Shown here piece after piece: positions 19,166 to 29,270 of a DNA stretch of 64,000 nt. The stretch spans positions 1 through 64,000 of the forward strand of contig NZ_LVHF01000030.1 of assembly GCF_001650345.1 (NCBI RefSeq). Reading direction: 5' to 3'. The position numbers were made by a program, and so were the translations under genes. The notes below the pieces were generated by a model, which searched no databases, was not told where the DNA came from, and saw only the letters and a program-made list of their open reading frames with translations. Every line of letters starts with the position of its first letter. The first letter of the stretch is position 1. This DNA is from Photobacterium jeanii. Its GTDB lineage: Bacteria; Pseudomonadota; Gammaproteobacteria; Enterobacterales; Vibrionaceae.

Positions 19166-20593
19166 ATGACGCAAGAAAAGATCAAGATAAAGGATGTGAC
19201 CCCGCAGCAATTTAATCCCAAGACCCACAAGGGTGCCGCCGACCGCTTCAATCCTAGCAACCGGATTTATGTTCGTGCCGTCACTGGTATTTACCAACAA
19301 TTACGCCGCCGAATGGGCTGGGTATTGATGGTACTTTTTATGGGGCTACCTTGGATCCCTTACGGCGATCGCCAGGCCATTTTGCTCGATATCGGGCAAC
19401 AACAATTTAACTTTTTCGGCACCACCTTATGGCCACAAGATCTGACCTTGTTGGCGACCGTATTTATGATTGCCGCCTTTGCCCTGTTTTTTGTCACCAC
19501 CTTTTTAGGGCGGGTCTGGTGCGGTTACTTTTGTCCACAAACCGTATGGACCTTTATCTATATCTGGTTTGAGGAAAAACTGGAGGGCGCCGCCAATAAG
19601 CGTCGCAAGCAAGACAGCCTCAAGCTCACCCAGTCACTTATAGTGCGCAAAACACTTAAGCACATCGCCTGGTTAGCGGTCGCCTTGATCACCGGCCTCA
19701 CGTTTGTCGGCTACTTTGTGCCTATCAAAACCTTGTTTGTCGACTTCTTTACCTTCAATACCAGTTTCTCGGCCACATTTTGGGTGTTGTTCTTTACCGG
19801 TTGTACTTATGCCAATGCGGGTTGGATGCGCTCCATTGTCTGTATTCACATGTGCCCATACGCCCGCTTCCAATCGGCAATGTTCGATAAAGATACCTAC
19901 ATCGTGGGGTACGATACCCAGCGTGGCGAAGCGCGAGGACCGCGTCCACGCAAAAAAGATCCTAAAGCGCTTGGGCTCGGCGACTGTATCGACTGCAACT
20001 TGTGTGTCCAAGTTTGTCCTACGGGGATCGATATTCGTGATGGCTTACAATACGAATGCATCAACTGCGGTGCCTGTGTCGATGCCTGTGATGAGACCAT
20101 GACGCGGATGGGGTACGAAAAGCGCCTGATCAGCTATACCACAGAGCACAAGCTAGAAGGTAAGCACACCAAAGTCATGCGTCCGAAACTGATCGGTTAC
20201 GGTGCGGTAATGGTGGCAATGGTTGGGTTATTCTTTGTGTTACTGAGCGCTGTAAGTCCAATGGGGCTCGATGTGATCCGCGATCGCAGTCAGTTATTCC
20301 GTGAAAATAACGAAGGCTTAGTCGAGAACACTTACACCTTAAAAATCCTTAATAAAACCCAACAAGATCGCACTTATCAGCTCAAAGTCGAGGGAATAGA
20401 AGGGATCGAATGGTATGGACCACAACAAGTGGCCGTCGCAGCTGGTGAGGTTTATACCTTACCGATCAGCCTTGGGGTCGATCCCTACGAGCTCACCACC
20501 CCGATTGTCGACATTCGCTTTACCCTGAGCGATAGCAGTGATGACAGCGAGCCAGTCGTCACCGAAAGTCGCTTCATCGGTGAACTGCGCTAA
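19166..20593 (+). CDS. ccoG: cytochrome c oxidase accessory protein CcoG (RdxA/FixG)
   Basis: A membrane iron-sulfur protein used in maturation of cbb3 oxidase, where it is implicated in copper reduction. From ATG 19166 (AAGGAAAG at 9 nt) it has 475 residues with about five membrane helices. Membrane-side cysteine motifs GYFCPQTVW and HMCPYARFQ are present, and a 2[4Fe-4S] ferredoxin module has C274, C277, C280, C284 and C298, C301, C304, C308. The C-terminal 120 residues form the Ig-like FixG domain. No ccoNOQP genes are in the window. Confidence 0.95.
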   Translation: MTQEKIKIKDVTPQQFNPKTHKGAADRFNPSNRIYVRAVTGIYQQLRRRMGWVLMVLFMGLPWIPYGDRQAILLDIGQQQFNFFGTTLWPQDLTLLATVFMIAAFALFFVTTFLGRVWCGYFCPQTVWTFIYIWFEEKLEGAANKRRKQDSLKLTQSLIVRKTLKHIAWLAVALITGLTFVGYFVPIKTLFVDFFTFNTSFSATFWVLFFTGCTYANAGWMRSIVCIHMCPYARFQSAMFDKDTYIVGYDTQRGEARGPRPRKKDPKALGLGDCIDCNLCVQVCPTGIDIRDGLQYECINCGACVDACDETMTRMGYEKRLISYTTEHKLEGKHTKVMRPKLIGYGAVMVAMVGLFFVLLSAVSPMGLDVIRDRSQLFRENNEGLVENTYTLKILNKTQQDRTYQLKVEGIEGIEWYGPQQVAVAAGEVYTLPISLGVDPYELTTPIVDIRFTLSDSSDDSEPVVTESRFIGELR

Positions 20594-20629
20594 ACCAGCA
20601 ATCTCATTTATGACACCTTTTTCTCACCC

Positions 20630-20652
20630 AGCGCCCGTCAAGGGCGCTTTTT
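20630..20652 (+). terminator. terminator after ccoG
   Basis: AGCGCCC (20630-20636) pairs with GGGCGCT (20642-20648) across GTCAA, followed by TTTT. Confidence 0.82.
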
Positions 20653-20719
20653 GATCGCCGCACGACAGCCTCCCGAGTGGTGATATACTGGAAAGATTCT
20701 CTTGGCGCTGGATTTTCTT

Positions 20720-21706
20720 ATGACTCAACACAGCTTTAGCTTTTCCGATCTCACTCCTGATTTATTGCTCGATGCCCTCAATAGCATTGGCATTTATGCC
20801 GAATCTGGCTTGCTCGCTCTCAATAGTTACGAAAATCGGGTTTATCAATTCCAAGCCGAAGACCGTGCCCGTTATGTGGTGAAGTTCTACCGCCCACAGC
20901 GCTGGAGCGATGCGCAAATTCAAGAAGAGCACGACTTCAGTCACCAGTTGGTAGAACAAGAAATTCCCATTGCAGCACCGATCAAAATTGACGGTCAAAG
21001 TCTGCTGCATTTCCAAGGTCACCGCTTTGCACTGTTCCCAAGCATGGGTGGGCGTCAATTTGAAGTCGATAACTTTGACCAACTTGAAGGCGTGGGACGT
21101 TTTTTAGGCCGTATTCATCGCGCCAGCCAAAACTCACAATTTCAGCACCGCCCAACCATCGGCTTGGAAGAGTACCTTCACCAACCACGCCAAATTCTGG
21201 AACAAGCTGATTTTATTCCCGATCATCTGAAAAACGCTTTTTTTGCCGATCTTGACTGCTTGATCAACGAAATTGGTCAACAATGGCACACCAATTGGCA
21301 ATCACTGCGTTTACATGGGGATTGTCACCCAGGCAACATTTTATGGCGTGACGGGCCGCTGTTTGTCGATCTCGACGATGCCCGCAATGGTCCAGCAGTA
21401 CAAGATTTATGGATGCTACTTAACGGCGAACGTCACGATCAAATAGCTCAGCTCGACACGATTTTAGAGGGCTATAGCGAATTTGCTGACTTTAATCACA
21501 ATGAGTTGCAACTTATTGAGCCTTTGCGCGGTCTTAGAATGGTGCACTATATGGCATGGCTCGCAAAACGCTGGCAAGACCCCGCCTTTCCGCAAGCTTT
21601 CCCATGGTTTGCCGATCACAAATATTGGGAAGGACAAGTATTGGCATTTAAAGAACAAATTGCAGCGCTCCACGAGCCACCATTGCAACTTATGCCACAA
21701 TGGTAA
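20720..21706 (+). CDS. srkA: stress response kinase A (RdoA/YihE)
   Basis: A Ser/Thr kinase of the aminoglycoside-phosphotransferase-like fold, linked in E. coli to survival under stress and to Cpx signalling. From ATG 20720 it has 328 residues, exactly the E. coli length. The catalytic loop is LHGDCHPGNILW and the metal-binding loop DLDDARNGPAVQD. It lies just upstream of dsbA, as in E. coli, where dsbA can be transcribed from the srkA promoter. Its stop codon falls in a 9-bp hairpin. Confidence 0.94.
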   Translation: MTQHSFSFSDLTPDLLLDALNSIGIYAESGLLALNSYENRVYQFQAEDRARYVVKFYRPQRWSDAQIQEEHDFSHQLVEQEIPIAAPIKIDGQSLLHFQGHRFALFPSMGGRQFEVDNFDQLEGVGRFLGRIHRASQNSQFQHRPTIGLEEYLHQPRQILEQADFIPDHLKNAFFADLDCLINEIGQQWHTNWQSLRLHGDCHPGNILWRDGPLFVDLDDARNGPAVQDLWMLLNGERHDQIAQLDTILEGYSEFADFNHNELQLIEPLRGLRMVHYMAWLAKRWQDPAFPQAFPWFADHKYWEGQVLAFKEQIAALHEPPLQLMPQW

Positions 21707-21723
21707 TCACAGCCGTGATTACC
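21702..21723 (+). other. hairpin over the srkA stop codon
   Basis: GGTAATCAC (21702-21710) and GTGATTACC (21715-21723) form a perfect 9-bp stem around AGCC, overlapping the TAA at 21704-21706. There is no T-run. It may stabilise or process the srkA-dsbA transcript rather than end it. Confidence 0.5.
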
Positions 21724-21853
21724 AATAATCAACTGTGACATCAATAAATAATTACAAGGGAATAATCCCACCACCACAGGCGCGGACCGAACAATAAGGT
21801 GTCATTTAACGCCAACAGGGAAGTGCCGTTCAATACCAAAATAGGGAGACTTC

Positions 21854-22462
21854 ATGCGTCCAATGAAGACATTATTAGCTTTGTGCAGCGCTGTGATGCT
21901 GTCATTTTCTGTACAAGCGGCGAAATTTACAGAAGGGGATTACTACAAAGTGTTGGATTTACCGAAATCCAGTACGCCAATTGTCACCGAGTTTTTCTCC
22001 TTCTTCTGTCCGCACTGTTACAGCTTCGAACCAATGATCCAGCAGCTGAAAAAAACGCTGCCTGAAAATGCCAAATTCCAGAAACACCATGTGTCTTTCA
22101 TGGGCGGTTCAATGGGTAAATCATTGAGCAAAGCCTACGCGACCTCTATCGTGCTTGGCATTGAAGAAAAGATGACACCCGTGCTGTTTAATCGCATTCA
22201 CAACATGCAAAAGCCACCGCGCAACGATAACGACCTGCGCCAAATCTTTTTGGATGAAGGCGTGAAGGCAGAAGACTACGATGGCGCGTTCAACAGCTTT
22301 GCGGTGAACTCTATGGTTAATCGCTACAACAAAGCGTTCCAAGACAGCGGTCTGAGCGGTGTACCAGCAGTGGTAGTCAATAACAAATACCTAGTACAGA
22401 CAGGTGAAATCGAGTCGGCTGACGAATATTTCGCGCTGATCAACTTCCTGCTGAAAAAATAA
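21854..22462 (+). CDS. dsbA: periplasmic thiol:disulfide oxidoreductase DsbA
   Basis: Introduces disulfide bonds into exported proteins; it is reoxidised by DsbB. 202 residues with a signal peptide (cleavage likely after VQA near residue 22). The thioredoxin-fold active site is C52-P-H-C55, inside [14 protein letters not shown], and the cis-Pro loop is [12 protein letters not shown] 21854 has AGGGAG 8 nt upstream; ATG 21863 is a shorter option. It ends at a strong terminator. Confidence 0.97.
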   Translation: MRPMKTLLALCSAVMLSFSVQAAKFTEGDYYKVLDLPKSSTPIVTEFFSFFCPHCYSFEPMIQQLKKTLPENAKFQKHHVSFMGGSMGKSLSKAYATSIVLGIEEKMTPVLFNRIHNMQKPPRNDNDLRQIFLDEGVKAEDYDGAFNSFAVNSMVNRYNKAFQDSGLSGVPAVVVNNKYLVQTGEIESADEYFALINFLLKK

Positions 22463-22498
22463 GGTAGCCCAGCCACTGGCTAGGTGCATACCAATGAC

Positions 22499-22524
22499 AA
22501 AAGGGCGATTGTTCGCCCTTTTTT
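22499..22524 (+). terminator. terminator after dsbA
   Basis: AAAAGGGCGA (22499-22508) and TCGCCCTTTT (22513-22522) form a 10-bp stem with a TTGT loop and further Ts. It lies between convergent dsbA and comM and may serve both. Confidence 0.9.
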
Positions 22525-22563
22525 GATCGCTGCATTACGCTATCTCAGACCAAACAGAATCAA

Positions 22564-24096
22564 TTACACCACTTGCGCACTGAGCTGCTTCAGCAACCGA
22601 TCCATCGCTCGATACCCAAGCGCTTCCGCCAAATGTGAACGTTGAATCTCAGCTTCCCCTGCCAAATCCGCAATGGTACGCGCCACTTTGATGATCCTAT
22701 GGTACGCCCGAATCGAGAGCCCCAACTGATGCAAAGCACTTTCTAGAAATGCGGCATCGGCTTTGCTGAGGGCACAATCTCGATCTAATTCGCGAGTCGA
22801 TAACCGAGCGTTCACTTTATCAGCCCGAGCCATCATCCGCTCTCGCGCCGTCAGCACCCGTTGGTGGATCACTTTTGTCGGCTCACCGCGCTCGCCCCCT
22901 TGAGTTAAAGTACCACGAGGCAATAACGGGATTTCAATCGACATATCAAATCGGTCGAGTAAAGGTCCTGACAAGCGGCTCAAGTAACGTAAAATCGCCT
23001 GTGGGTTAGTACGCGCTTGATTGCCTTCGTAATAGCCGGTGGGGCTTGGGTTTAGCGCACCAATCAATTGAAAACGAGCCGGAAACGTCGCCTTACTGGT
23101 CGCCCGTGAAATCACGATTTCCCCTGACTCCAACGGCTCACGCAGCGAGTCGAGTACTTTACGTTCAAACTCTGGCATTTCATCTAAAAACAGCAACCCA
23201 TTATGCGCCAGTGAGATCTCACCTGGGCGTGGCACCGAGCCGCCACCAACCAGCGCCGCCATTGAGCTCGAATGATGAGGAGTACGAAACGGGCGTTGCC
23301 GCCAATTACCTTGATGCAAACTTTGCTGAGTAAGCGAGGTGACCGCTGCGGTTTCTAACGCCTCCGTCACCGACATCGGTGGCAGTAAATCAACCAGCCG
23401 CGACGCCAGCATGGTTTTTCCGGTACCCGGTGGGCCAAGGAATAATAAATTGTGCCCACCTGCGGCGGCAATCTCTAACGCACGCTTACCTTGCTGCTGA
23501 CCGATAATATCTTGCATATCGCGTTGCGATTCATCGGTAACAACCGAATCCCCCTCGGCTGAGCGTTGAAATAAACTGAGCGGCTGCTGATCGCACAAAT
23601 AGCCACACACAGCTAACAGATCCGGTGCCGATTTATGCTGGCTATCATCCACCAGCGCCACTTGATCGCCATTGCCATCAGGCACCAACAAACAACGTTT
23701 GGCCTGCTGCGCCGCAAGCGCAGCGGGCAGAGCACCTTTAACCGGACGCAATCGCCCAGAAAGCGCTAACTCCCCTAAAAATTCATGATTAGCAAGCTTA
23801 GTGGTAGGGATCTGCCCAGAAGCCGCCAAAATACCCAACGCGATCGGCAAGTCGAATCGGCCGCCTTCTTTGGGTAAATCCGCGGGTGCCAAGTTCACCG
23901 TGATCCGCCGCGAAGGAAACTCAAAATTGGCATTCACAATCGCGCTACGTACCCGATCGCGCGCTTCTTTGACTGTCGTTTCAGGCAACCCCACCAAAGT
24001 GAGGGCAGGCATACCATTGCTAATATGCACTTCGACTGTCACTGGTGGTGCCTCAACCCCGACACAAGCGCGGCTATGAACTATGGCTAATGTCAT
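22564..24096 (-). CDS. comM: ComM/YifB family AAA+ ATPase
   Basis: A hexameric helicase of the Mg-chelatase-like AAA+ group. In Vibrio cholerae ComM drives branch migration that widens integration of transforming DNA. The 510 residues have the N-terminal Lon-protease-like S5 fold (about 20-175, no active protease residues seen), Walker A GPPGTGKT (221-228), Walker B LLFLDEMPEF and a C-terminal helical Mg_chelatase_C domain. Together with dprA it suggests the host is competent for transformation, though the uptake genes are not here. Confidence 0.95.
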   Translation of the reverse strand: MTLAIVHSRACVGVEAPPVTVEVHISNGMPALTLVGLPETTVKEARDRVRSAIVNANFEFPSRRITVNLAPADLPKEGGRFDLPIALGILAASGQIPTTKLANHEFLGELALSGRLRPVKGALPAALAAQQAKRCLLVPDGNGDQVALVDDSQHKSAPDLLAVCGYLCDQQPLSLFQRSAEGDSVVTDESQRDMQDIIGQQQGKRALEIAAAGGHNLLFLGPPGTGKTMLASRLVDLLPPMSVTEALETAAVTSLTQQSLHQGNWRQRPFRTPHHSSSMAALVGGGSVPRPGEISLAHNGLLFLDEMPEFERKVLDSLREPLESGEIVISRATSKATFPARFQLIGALNPSPTGYYEGNQARTNPQAILRYLSRLSGPLLDRFDMSIEIPLLPRGTLTQGGERGEPTKVIHQRVLTARERMMARADKVNARLSTRELDRDCALSKADAAFLESALHQLGLSIRAYHRIIKVARTIADLAGEAEIQRSHLAEALGYRAMDRLLKQLSAQVV

Positions 24097-24283
24097 TCTT
24101 CATTCACCTTGCACATTTATCAAACCAATAAGTTAATGAAAGTTAATCATTTCGTTTCATGCTTAGCCTATATATGCAGAGAAAATGAAAACAAATCCTG
24201 AGTTTTTGCTTGTCATGCGACTCATGTCTGTGTTACCACTAAAGAAGCGCAACAAATAGACAATTAGTTTGGATAAAGAACCA

Positions 24284-24370
24284 ATGCAATTTAACGCTTC
24301 AGCACTCGCTCTCATTATTAACGTCTTCGTGGTGATTATTCTCACCGCGACGGGGAGTGCTAGGCGCTAA
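24284..24370 (+). CDS. ilvL: ilv operon leader peptide
   Basis: A 28-codon ORF, too short for standard gene calling, whose middle reads LALIINVFVVIIL. Ten of its codons specify Leu, Ile or Val, in two clusters, which is the signature of a branched-chain amino-acid attenuation peptide. Starved ribosomes would stall here and leave the downstream antiterminator free to form. A hairpin inside the ORF (GGTGA 24331-24335 with TCACC 24342-24346) may be the pause structure. The sequence itself is unlike the E. coli leader; the composition and position make the case. Confidence 0.92.
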   Translation: MQFNASALALIINVFVVIILTATGSARR

Positions 24371-24396
24371 ATAGCCGCAAATGCAAACAAACGCAC

Positions 24397-24433
24397 AAGC
24401 CCCCGTCACCCAACCAGGTACGGGGGCTTTTTT
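24397..24433 (+). terminator. ilv attenuator terminator
   Basis: AAGCCCCCGT (24397-24406) pairs with ACGGGGGCTT (24420-24429), extended by ACC/GGT inside the loop and followed by TTTT. The alternative structure pairs GACGGGG (24349-24355) and GTGC (24357-24360) with CCCCGTC (24401-24407) and GCAC (24393-24396), which would sequester the left terminator arm. The two folds are mutually exclusive. Confidence 0.92.
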
Positions 24434-24526
24434 ATAACAAAGCCAATGCGATTCAAGATGAAACACAAGTTGGCACCGACACACTGCAAGCAATAGACAA
24501 TCCGCAACATGGAATAAGGGGATGTG

Positions 24527-26173
24527 ATGACAGGGGCAGAGTTAGTTGTATCAGCGCTGCAGCAGCAAGGAATAACCACGGTATTTGGCTATCCGGGTGG
24601 GGCAATCATGCCGATCTACGATGCCCTATACGATGGGGGAGTCGAACATATCCTTTGCCGCCACGAGCAAGGCGCAGCAATGGCAGCCATAGGCATGGCG
24701 CGTGCTACCCAAGATGTCGCGGTATGCATGGCAACATCAGGACCGGGGGCCACTAACCTAGTCACAGGACTCGCCGATGCGTTTCTTGATTCAATTCCCA
24801 TCGTCGCGATCACAGGCCAAGTCGCCAGCTCCCACATCGGCACCGATGCGTTTCAAGAAATGGATGTGATCGGAATGTCGCTGGCCTGTACTAAGCACAG
24901 CTACCTAGTGACCGATATCGATGAACTCGTCCCGACTTTGGCTGAAGCGTTTGAAGTGGCAAAAACAGGGCGTCCAGGGCCGGTAATTGTTGATATCGCC
25001 AAAGATGTTCAACTGGCGCAAGCACCTGTTGTCGACCTTCCTTTCTTTGCGCCACCCGCGATGCCAGCGGTCTGTCCCCAAGCTCTACATACTGCTCAGC
25101 AACTGCTGAGCCACAGCCAACGCCCAGTGTTATATGTCGGTGGGGGCGTGCAGTTAGCCAAAGCGACCGACACTGTGCGCCAATTCCTAACATTAAACCC
25201 TATGCCTGCCGTCAGTACCCTGAAAGGCCTTGGCACCATTGAACGCCACTACCCACACTACTTAGGTATGCTGGGCATGCACGGTACCAAAGCTGCTAAC
25301 TTGGTCGTGCAAGAAGCCGATTTGTTAGTGGTGGTGGGCGCTCGTTTTGATGACCGTGTGACGGGCAAGCTAGACACATTTGCCCCTCATGCCAAAGTGA
25401 TCCACCTTGATATCGATGCAGCCGAGCTCAATAAACTGCGTCATGCTCATGCGCCACTGCGCGGCGATATCAATACCATCTTGCCTCAGCTTGAATTAAG
25501 CCAATCGATCACCCCTTGGCTGAGCCACTGCGATCAATTACGCCGCGACTGCAAATGGCGTTACGACCATCCGGGGGATTTAATCTACGCCCCTGCGTTA
25601 TTGAAACAATTATCTGATGCAATGCCTGACAGTGCCATGGTGGCAACCGATGTGGGCCAACACCAAATGTGGGCAGCGCAACATATCCAGCCACGCGCGC
25701 CGCAAAACTTCATCACCTCGGCAGGGTTAGGCACCATGGGCTTTGGTTTACCCGCCGCGATGGGCGCTGCCGTCGCAAGACCCAATGATCAGTCTATTCT
25801 TATTTCAGGTGACGGCTCTTTCATGATGAATGTCCAAGAGCTCGGCACCCTGAAGCGTCGCCAAATCCCAGTAAAAATGGTGCTGTTAAACAACCAACGA
25901 CTGGGCATGGTGCGCCAATGGCAATCGCTGTTTTTTGATGGTCGCCACAGCGAGACCATCCTCGATGACAACCCTGATTTTGTAATGCTGGCAAAGGCAT
26001 TCGATATTCAGGGCAAAACCATTACACGCAAAGAAGAAGTCGCGCCAGCACTGGCCGAAATGCTTGCCAGTGACACTGCTTATTTATTGCACGTAGTGAT
26101 CGACGAAGAACAAAACGTATGGCCACTGGTACCACCGGGCGCCTCAAACAACGACATGCTGGAGAACACCTAA
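24527..26173 (+). CDS. ilvG: acetolactate synthase II, large subunit
   Basis: Thiamine-diphosphate enzyme joining two pyruvates (valine, leucine) or pyruvate and 2-ketobutyrate (isoleucine). 548 residues from ATG 24527 with AAGGGGA upstream; GTG 24524 is adjacent. The N-terminal [16 protein letters not shown] and HEQGAAMAA segments hold the ThDP Glu, and the C-terminal GDGSFMMN begins the ThDP/Mg motif. It is intact, unlike the frameshifted ilvG of E. coli K-12. The ilvM start follows the stop after 1 nt, so translation is coupled. Confidence 0.97.
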   Translation: MTGAELVVSALQQQGITTVFGYPGGAIMPIYDALYDGGVEHILCRHEQGAAMAAIGMARATQDVAVCMATSGPGATNLVTGLADAFLDSIPIVAITGQVASSHIGTDAFQEMDVIGMSLACTKHSYLVTDIDELVPTLAEAFEVAKTGRPGPVIVDIAKDVQLAQAPVVDLPFFAPPAMPAVCPQALHTAQQLLSHSQRPVLYVGGGVQLAKATDTVRQFLTLNPMPAVSTLKGLGTIERHYPHYLGMLGMHGTKAANLVVQEADLLVVVGARFDDRVTGKLDTFAPHAKVIHLDIDAAELNKLRHAHAPLRGDINTILPQLELSQSITPWLSHCDQLRRDCKWRYDHPGDLIYAPALLKQLSDAMPDSAMVATDVGQHQMWAAQHIQPRAPQNFITSAGLGTMGFGLPAAMGAAVARPNDQSILISGDGSFMMNVQELGTLKRRQIPVKMVLLNNQRLGMVRQWQSLFFDGRHSETILDDNPDFVMLAKAFDIQGKTITRKEEVAPALAEMLASDTAYLLHVVIDEEQNVWPLVPPGASNNDMLENT

Positions 26174-26174
26174 G

Positions 26175-26459
26175 ATGGAACGTTACCTAATCGATATCAA
26201 AGCCGATGATAAACCCGTGCTATTAGAGCGTGTTCTTCGTGTCATTCGTCATCGGGGCTTCATCATTAAGCAAGTCGCAGCAACCCAAAATCACGAGAGC
26301 AAAGTCGCGAGCGTCGAGATCATTGTCGACAGCGATCGCCCGATTTCATTTCTGACCAACCAAATCGAAAAGCTGTGGGATATCCGCACCGTCGATGTCA
26401 GTGTGATCAGCAACAATGCGCTCCCGAATAACAACTTACAACAACAGATTTACGCATAA
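26175..26459 (+). CDS. ilvM: acetolactate synthase II, small regulatory subunit
   Basis: 94 residues with a single ACT-like domain (YLIDIKADDKPVLLERVLRV at the start), the small subunit that activates IlvG. E. coli IlvM is 87 residues. AHAS II is the valine-resistant isozyme in enterics. It has a 1-nt gap from ilvG and 13 bp to ilvE. Confidence 0.95.
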   Translation: MERYLIDIKADDKPVLLERVLRVIRHRGFIIKQVAATQNHESKVASVEIIVDSDRPISFLTNQIEKLWDIRTVDVSVISNNALPNNNLQQQIYA

Positions 26460-26472
26460 GGAAGGCAATACT

Positions 26473-27411
26473 ATGGCAACGAAAACTGCGGATTTCATTT
26501 GGTTCAATGGTGAAATGGTTCCTTGGGCTGACGCCAACGTGCACGTGCTAACCCACGCGATGCACTACGGGACCTCGGTATTCGAAGGGGTACGATGCTA
26601 CAACACCCCAAACGGACCAATTGTCTTCCGTCATCGTGAGCATGCCCAGCGCTTAAAAGACTCAGCCAAAATCTACCGCTTCCCAATCCCATATTCGGTC
26701 GATGACATCATGGAAGCGACCCGCGAAACCCTGCGTCAAAACAAACTCGACAGTGCCTACATCCGCCCGCTCGGCTTTGTCGGTAATGTCGGGTTAGGGG
26801 TTTGTCCACCCGCAGATACCGAAATGGATTTGATCATCGCCGCTTTCCCTTGGGGCTCTTACTTAGGTGAAGAAGCACTCGAGAACGGGGTTGATGCCAT
26901 GATTTCGAGCTGGAACCGCGCCGCACCCAACACCATTCCAACGGCTGCGAAAGCAGGCGGTAACTACTTATCATCATTGCTCGTCGGCGGTGAAGCCCGT
27001 CGTCATGGCTATGATGAAGGGATCGCCCTTAGCGTGGACGGTTACCTGTCTGAAGGGGCAGGGGAAAACATCTTTGTGATCAAAGATGGCGTGCTAACCA
27101 CACCGCCCGCCACCAGCGCGATCCTTCCGGGGATCACCCGTGATTCGATCATGACCATCGCCCGTGATAAAGGCTATGACGTGCGCGAAGCCAACATTGC
27201 CCGCGAAGCACTCTATCTAGCCGATGAAATCTTCATGACTGGCACTGCGGCGGAAATCGTACCTGTGCGCACCGTCGATAAAATTGAAATCGGCTGCGGC
27301 AAACGCGGCCCTATCACCCAAGATCTGCAAGCGACCTACTTTGGTCTCTTTAACGGCACCACTGAAGACAAGTGGGGCTGGTTAGATTACGTATACCCAC
27401 AAAAGAAGTAA
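26473..27411 (+). CDS. ilvE: branched-chain amino acid aminotransferase
   Basis: PLP class IV aminotransferase for the last step of valine, isoleucine and leucine synthesis. From ATG 26473, with AAGGAAGG 7 nt upstream, it has 312 residues. The PLP lysine is K160 in [13 protein letters not shown], and the family segments [21 protein letters not shown] and [10 protein letters not shown] are all present. An upstream in-frame start inside ilvM is not used. Confidence 0.97.
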   Translation: MATKTADFIWFNGEMVPWADANVHVLTHAMHYGTSVFEGVRCYNTPNGPIVFRHREHAQRLKDSAKIYRFPIPYSVDDIMEATRETLRQNKLDSAYIRPLGFVGNVGLGVCPPADTEMDLIIAAFPWGSYLGEEALENGVDAMISSWNRAAPNTIPTAAKAGGNYLSSLLVGGEARRHGYDEGIALSVDGYLSEGAGENIFVIKDGVLTTPPATSAILPGITRDSIMTIARDKGYDVREANIAREALYLADEIFMTGTAAEIVPVRTVDKIEIGCGKRGPITQDLQATYFGLFNGTTEDKWGWLDYVYPQKK

Positions 27412-27424
27412 GAGGGATAAGGAC

Positions 27425-29266
27425 ATGCCACAATACCGCTCAGCCACCACTACCCACGGTCGTAACATGGCTGGTGCGCGCGCCCTTTGGCGCGCCACTG
27501 GCGTTAAAGAAGAAGACTTTGGTAAACCCATCATTGCGGTGGTGAACTCCTTTACCCAGTTTGTACCGGGTCACGTTCACCTTAAAGATTTAGGCCAACT
27601 GGTTGCGAGAGAAATCGAGCAAGCCGGCGGGATCGCCAAAGAATTCAATACCATTGCCGTGGATGACGGTATTGCGATGGGCCACGGTGGGATGCTGTAT
27701 TCACTGCCTTCACGCGAGCTGATCGCCGATTCGGTTGAATACATGGTCAACGCCCACTGTGCCGATGCCATGGTCTGTATTTCTAACTGTGACAAAATCA
27801 CCCCAGGGATGCTAATGGCCGCGCTGAGGATCAACATTCCGGTGATTTTCGTCTCAGGCGGCCCAATGGAAGCGGGCAAAACCAAACTGTCCGATCAAAT
27901 CCTTAAGCTGGATCTAGTCGACGCCATGATCCAAGGCGCGGATCCAACGGTATCAGACGAGCAAAGCGAGCAGATCGAACGATCCGCTTGCCCAACCTGT
28001 GGATCTTGCTCTGGCATGTTTACCGCCAATTCGATGAACTGTTTGACCGAAGCTCTTGGACTGAGTCAACCGGGTAACGGCTCACTACTGGCGACCCATG
28101 CCGACCGTGAACAACTGTTCCTCAGCGCAGGTCGCCGTATTGTCGAGCTGACCAAACGTTACTACGAACAAAACGATGCCACTGCGCTACCACGCAATAT
28201 TGCCACCAAAGCCGCGTTTGAAAACGCAATGGCGCTCGATATTGCTATGGGCGGCTCAACCAATACCGTGCTTCACTTGCTCGCGGCGGCACAAGAAGGG
28301 GAAATCGACTTCGACATGAATGACATCGATCGGATGTCACGGCAAGTGCCTCACTTGTGTAAAGTCGCACCATCCACCCAAAAATATCACATGGAAGATG
28401 TCCACCGCGCGGGTGGGGTAATTGGCATTTTGGGCGAACTAAACCGCGCCGGGCTGCTCAACAACCAAGCCAAAACCGTGCTAGGGCTTGATTGGACGCA
28501 ACAACTAGCCCAATACGACATCATGCAAACCGAATCAGATGACGTAAAAACCTTCTACCGCGCAGGTCCAGCAGGGATCCGTACCACCAAAGCCTTCTCT
28601 CAAGATTGCCGTTGGGACACCTTGGACGATGATCGCCAAGGCGGCTGTATCCGCACCCAAGAACACGCTTTTAGCCAAGACGGTGGCTTAGCAGTGCTTA
28701 AAGGTAATATCGCCCTTGATGGCTGTATCGTTAAAACCGCAGGCGTTGATGAAAGTATCCTCAAATTTACGGGTCCAGCCGTGGTGTTTGAAAGCCAAGA
28801 GTCGGCGGTAGAAGGGATCTTAGGCGGTAAAGTAAAAGCGGGCGATGTGGTGGTGATCCGCTACGAAGGACCCAAAGGCGGACCGGGAATGCAAGAAATG
28901 CTATACCCAACCACTTACCTTAAATCAATGGGCTTGGGCAAAGAGTGTGCTTTACTGACCGATGGCCGTTTCTCGGGCGGGACTTCAGGGCTATCAATCG
29001 GTCACGCTTCACCGGAAGCTGCCAACGGTGGTGCTATTGGCTTAGTCCAAGACGGCGATACCATTGAGATTGATATTCCCAACCGTACGATTTCGTTAGC
29101 CGTGAGCGAGCAAGAGCTCGATAACCGTCGCCAGCAACAAAACCAATTAGGCTGGAAACCCGTTGATCGCCAACGCCAAGTCTCGTTGGCACTCAGAGCG
29201 TACGCCAGTATGGCAACCAGTGCTGACAAAGGTGCAGTACGCGATAAAAGTAAACTGGAAGGGTAG
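27425..29266 (+). CDS. ilvD: dihydroxy-acid dehydratase
   Basis: Iron-sulfur dehydratase of isoleucine and valine synthesis. The 613 residues match the E. coli length (616). Cluster cysteines are in [10 protein letters not shown] and [16 protein letters not shown], and the C-terminal [20 protein letters not shown] segment holds the active-site Ser. GGATAAGG precedes the ATG. It is the fourth gene of ilvGMEDA; ilvA starts 4 bp after its stop. Confidence 0.97.
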   Translation: MPQYRSATTTHGRNMAGARALWRATGVKEEDFGKPIIAVVNSFTQFVPGHVHLKDLGQLVAREIEQAGGIAKEFNTIAVDDGIAMGHGGMLYSLPSRELIADSVEYMVNAHCADAMVCISNCDKITPGMLMAALRINIPVIFVSGGPMEAGKTKLSDQILKLDLVDAMIQGADPTVSDEQSEQIERSACPTCGSCSGMFTANSMNCLTEALGLSQPGNGSLLATHADREQLFLSAGRRIVELTKRYYEQNDATALPRNIATKAAFENAMALDIAMGGSTNTVLHLLAAAQEGEIDFDMNDIDRMSRQVPHLCKVAPSTQKYHMEDVHRAGGVIGILGELNRAGLLNNQAKTVLGLDWTQQLAQYDIMQTESDDVKTFYRAGPAGIRTTKAFSQDCRWDTLDDDRQGGCIRTQEHAFSQDGGLAVLKGNIALDGCIVKTAGVDESILKFTGPAVVFESQESAVEGILGGKVKAGDVVVIRYEGPKGGPGMQEMLYPTTYLKSMGLGKECALLTDGRFSGGTSGLSIGHASPEAANGGAIGLVQDGDTIEIDIPNRTISLAVSEQELDNRRQQQNQLGWKPVDRQRQVSLALRAYASMATSADKGAVRDKSKLEG

Positions 29267-29270
29267 TGTT

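Larger units (their letters stand above)
24097..24526 (+). promoter_or_regulatory. ilv operon leader region
   Basis: 430 bp between comM and ilvG. It holds a 28-codon leader peptide (24284-24370), an antiterminator and an attenuator terminator (24397-24433). A weak promoter candidate is TTGTCA (24210-24215) with a poor -10 near 24233. The comM promoter on the other strand was not located. Confidence 0.8.
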
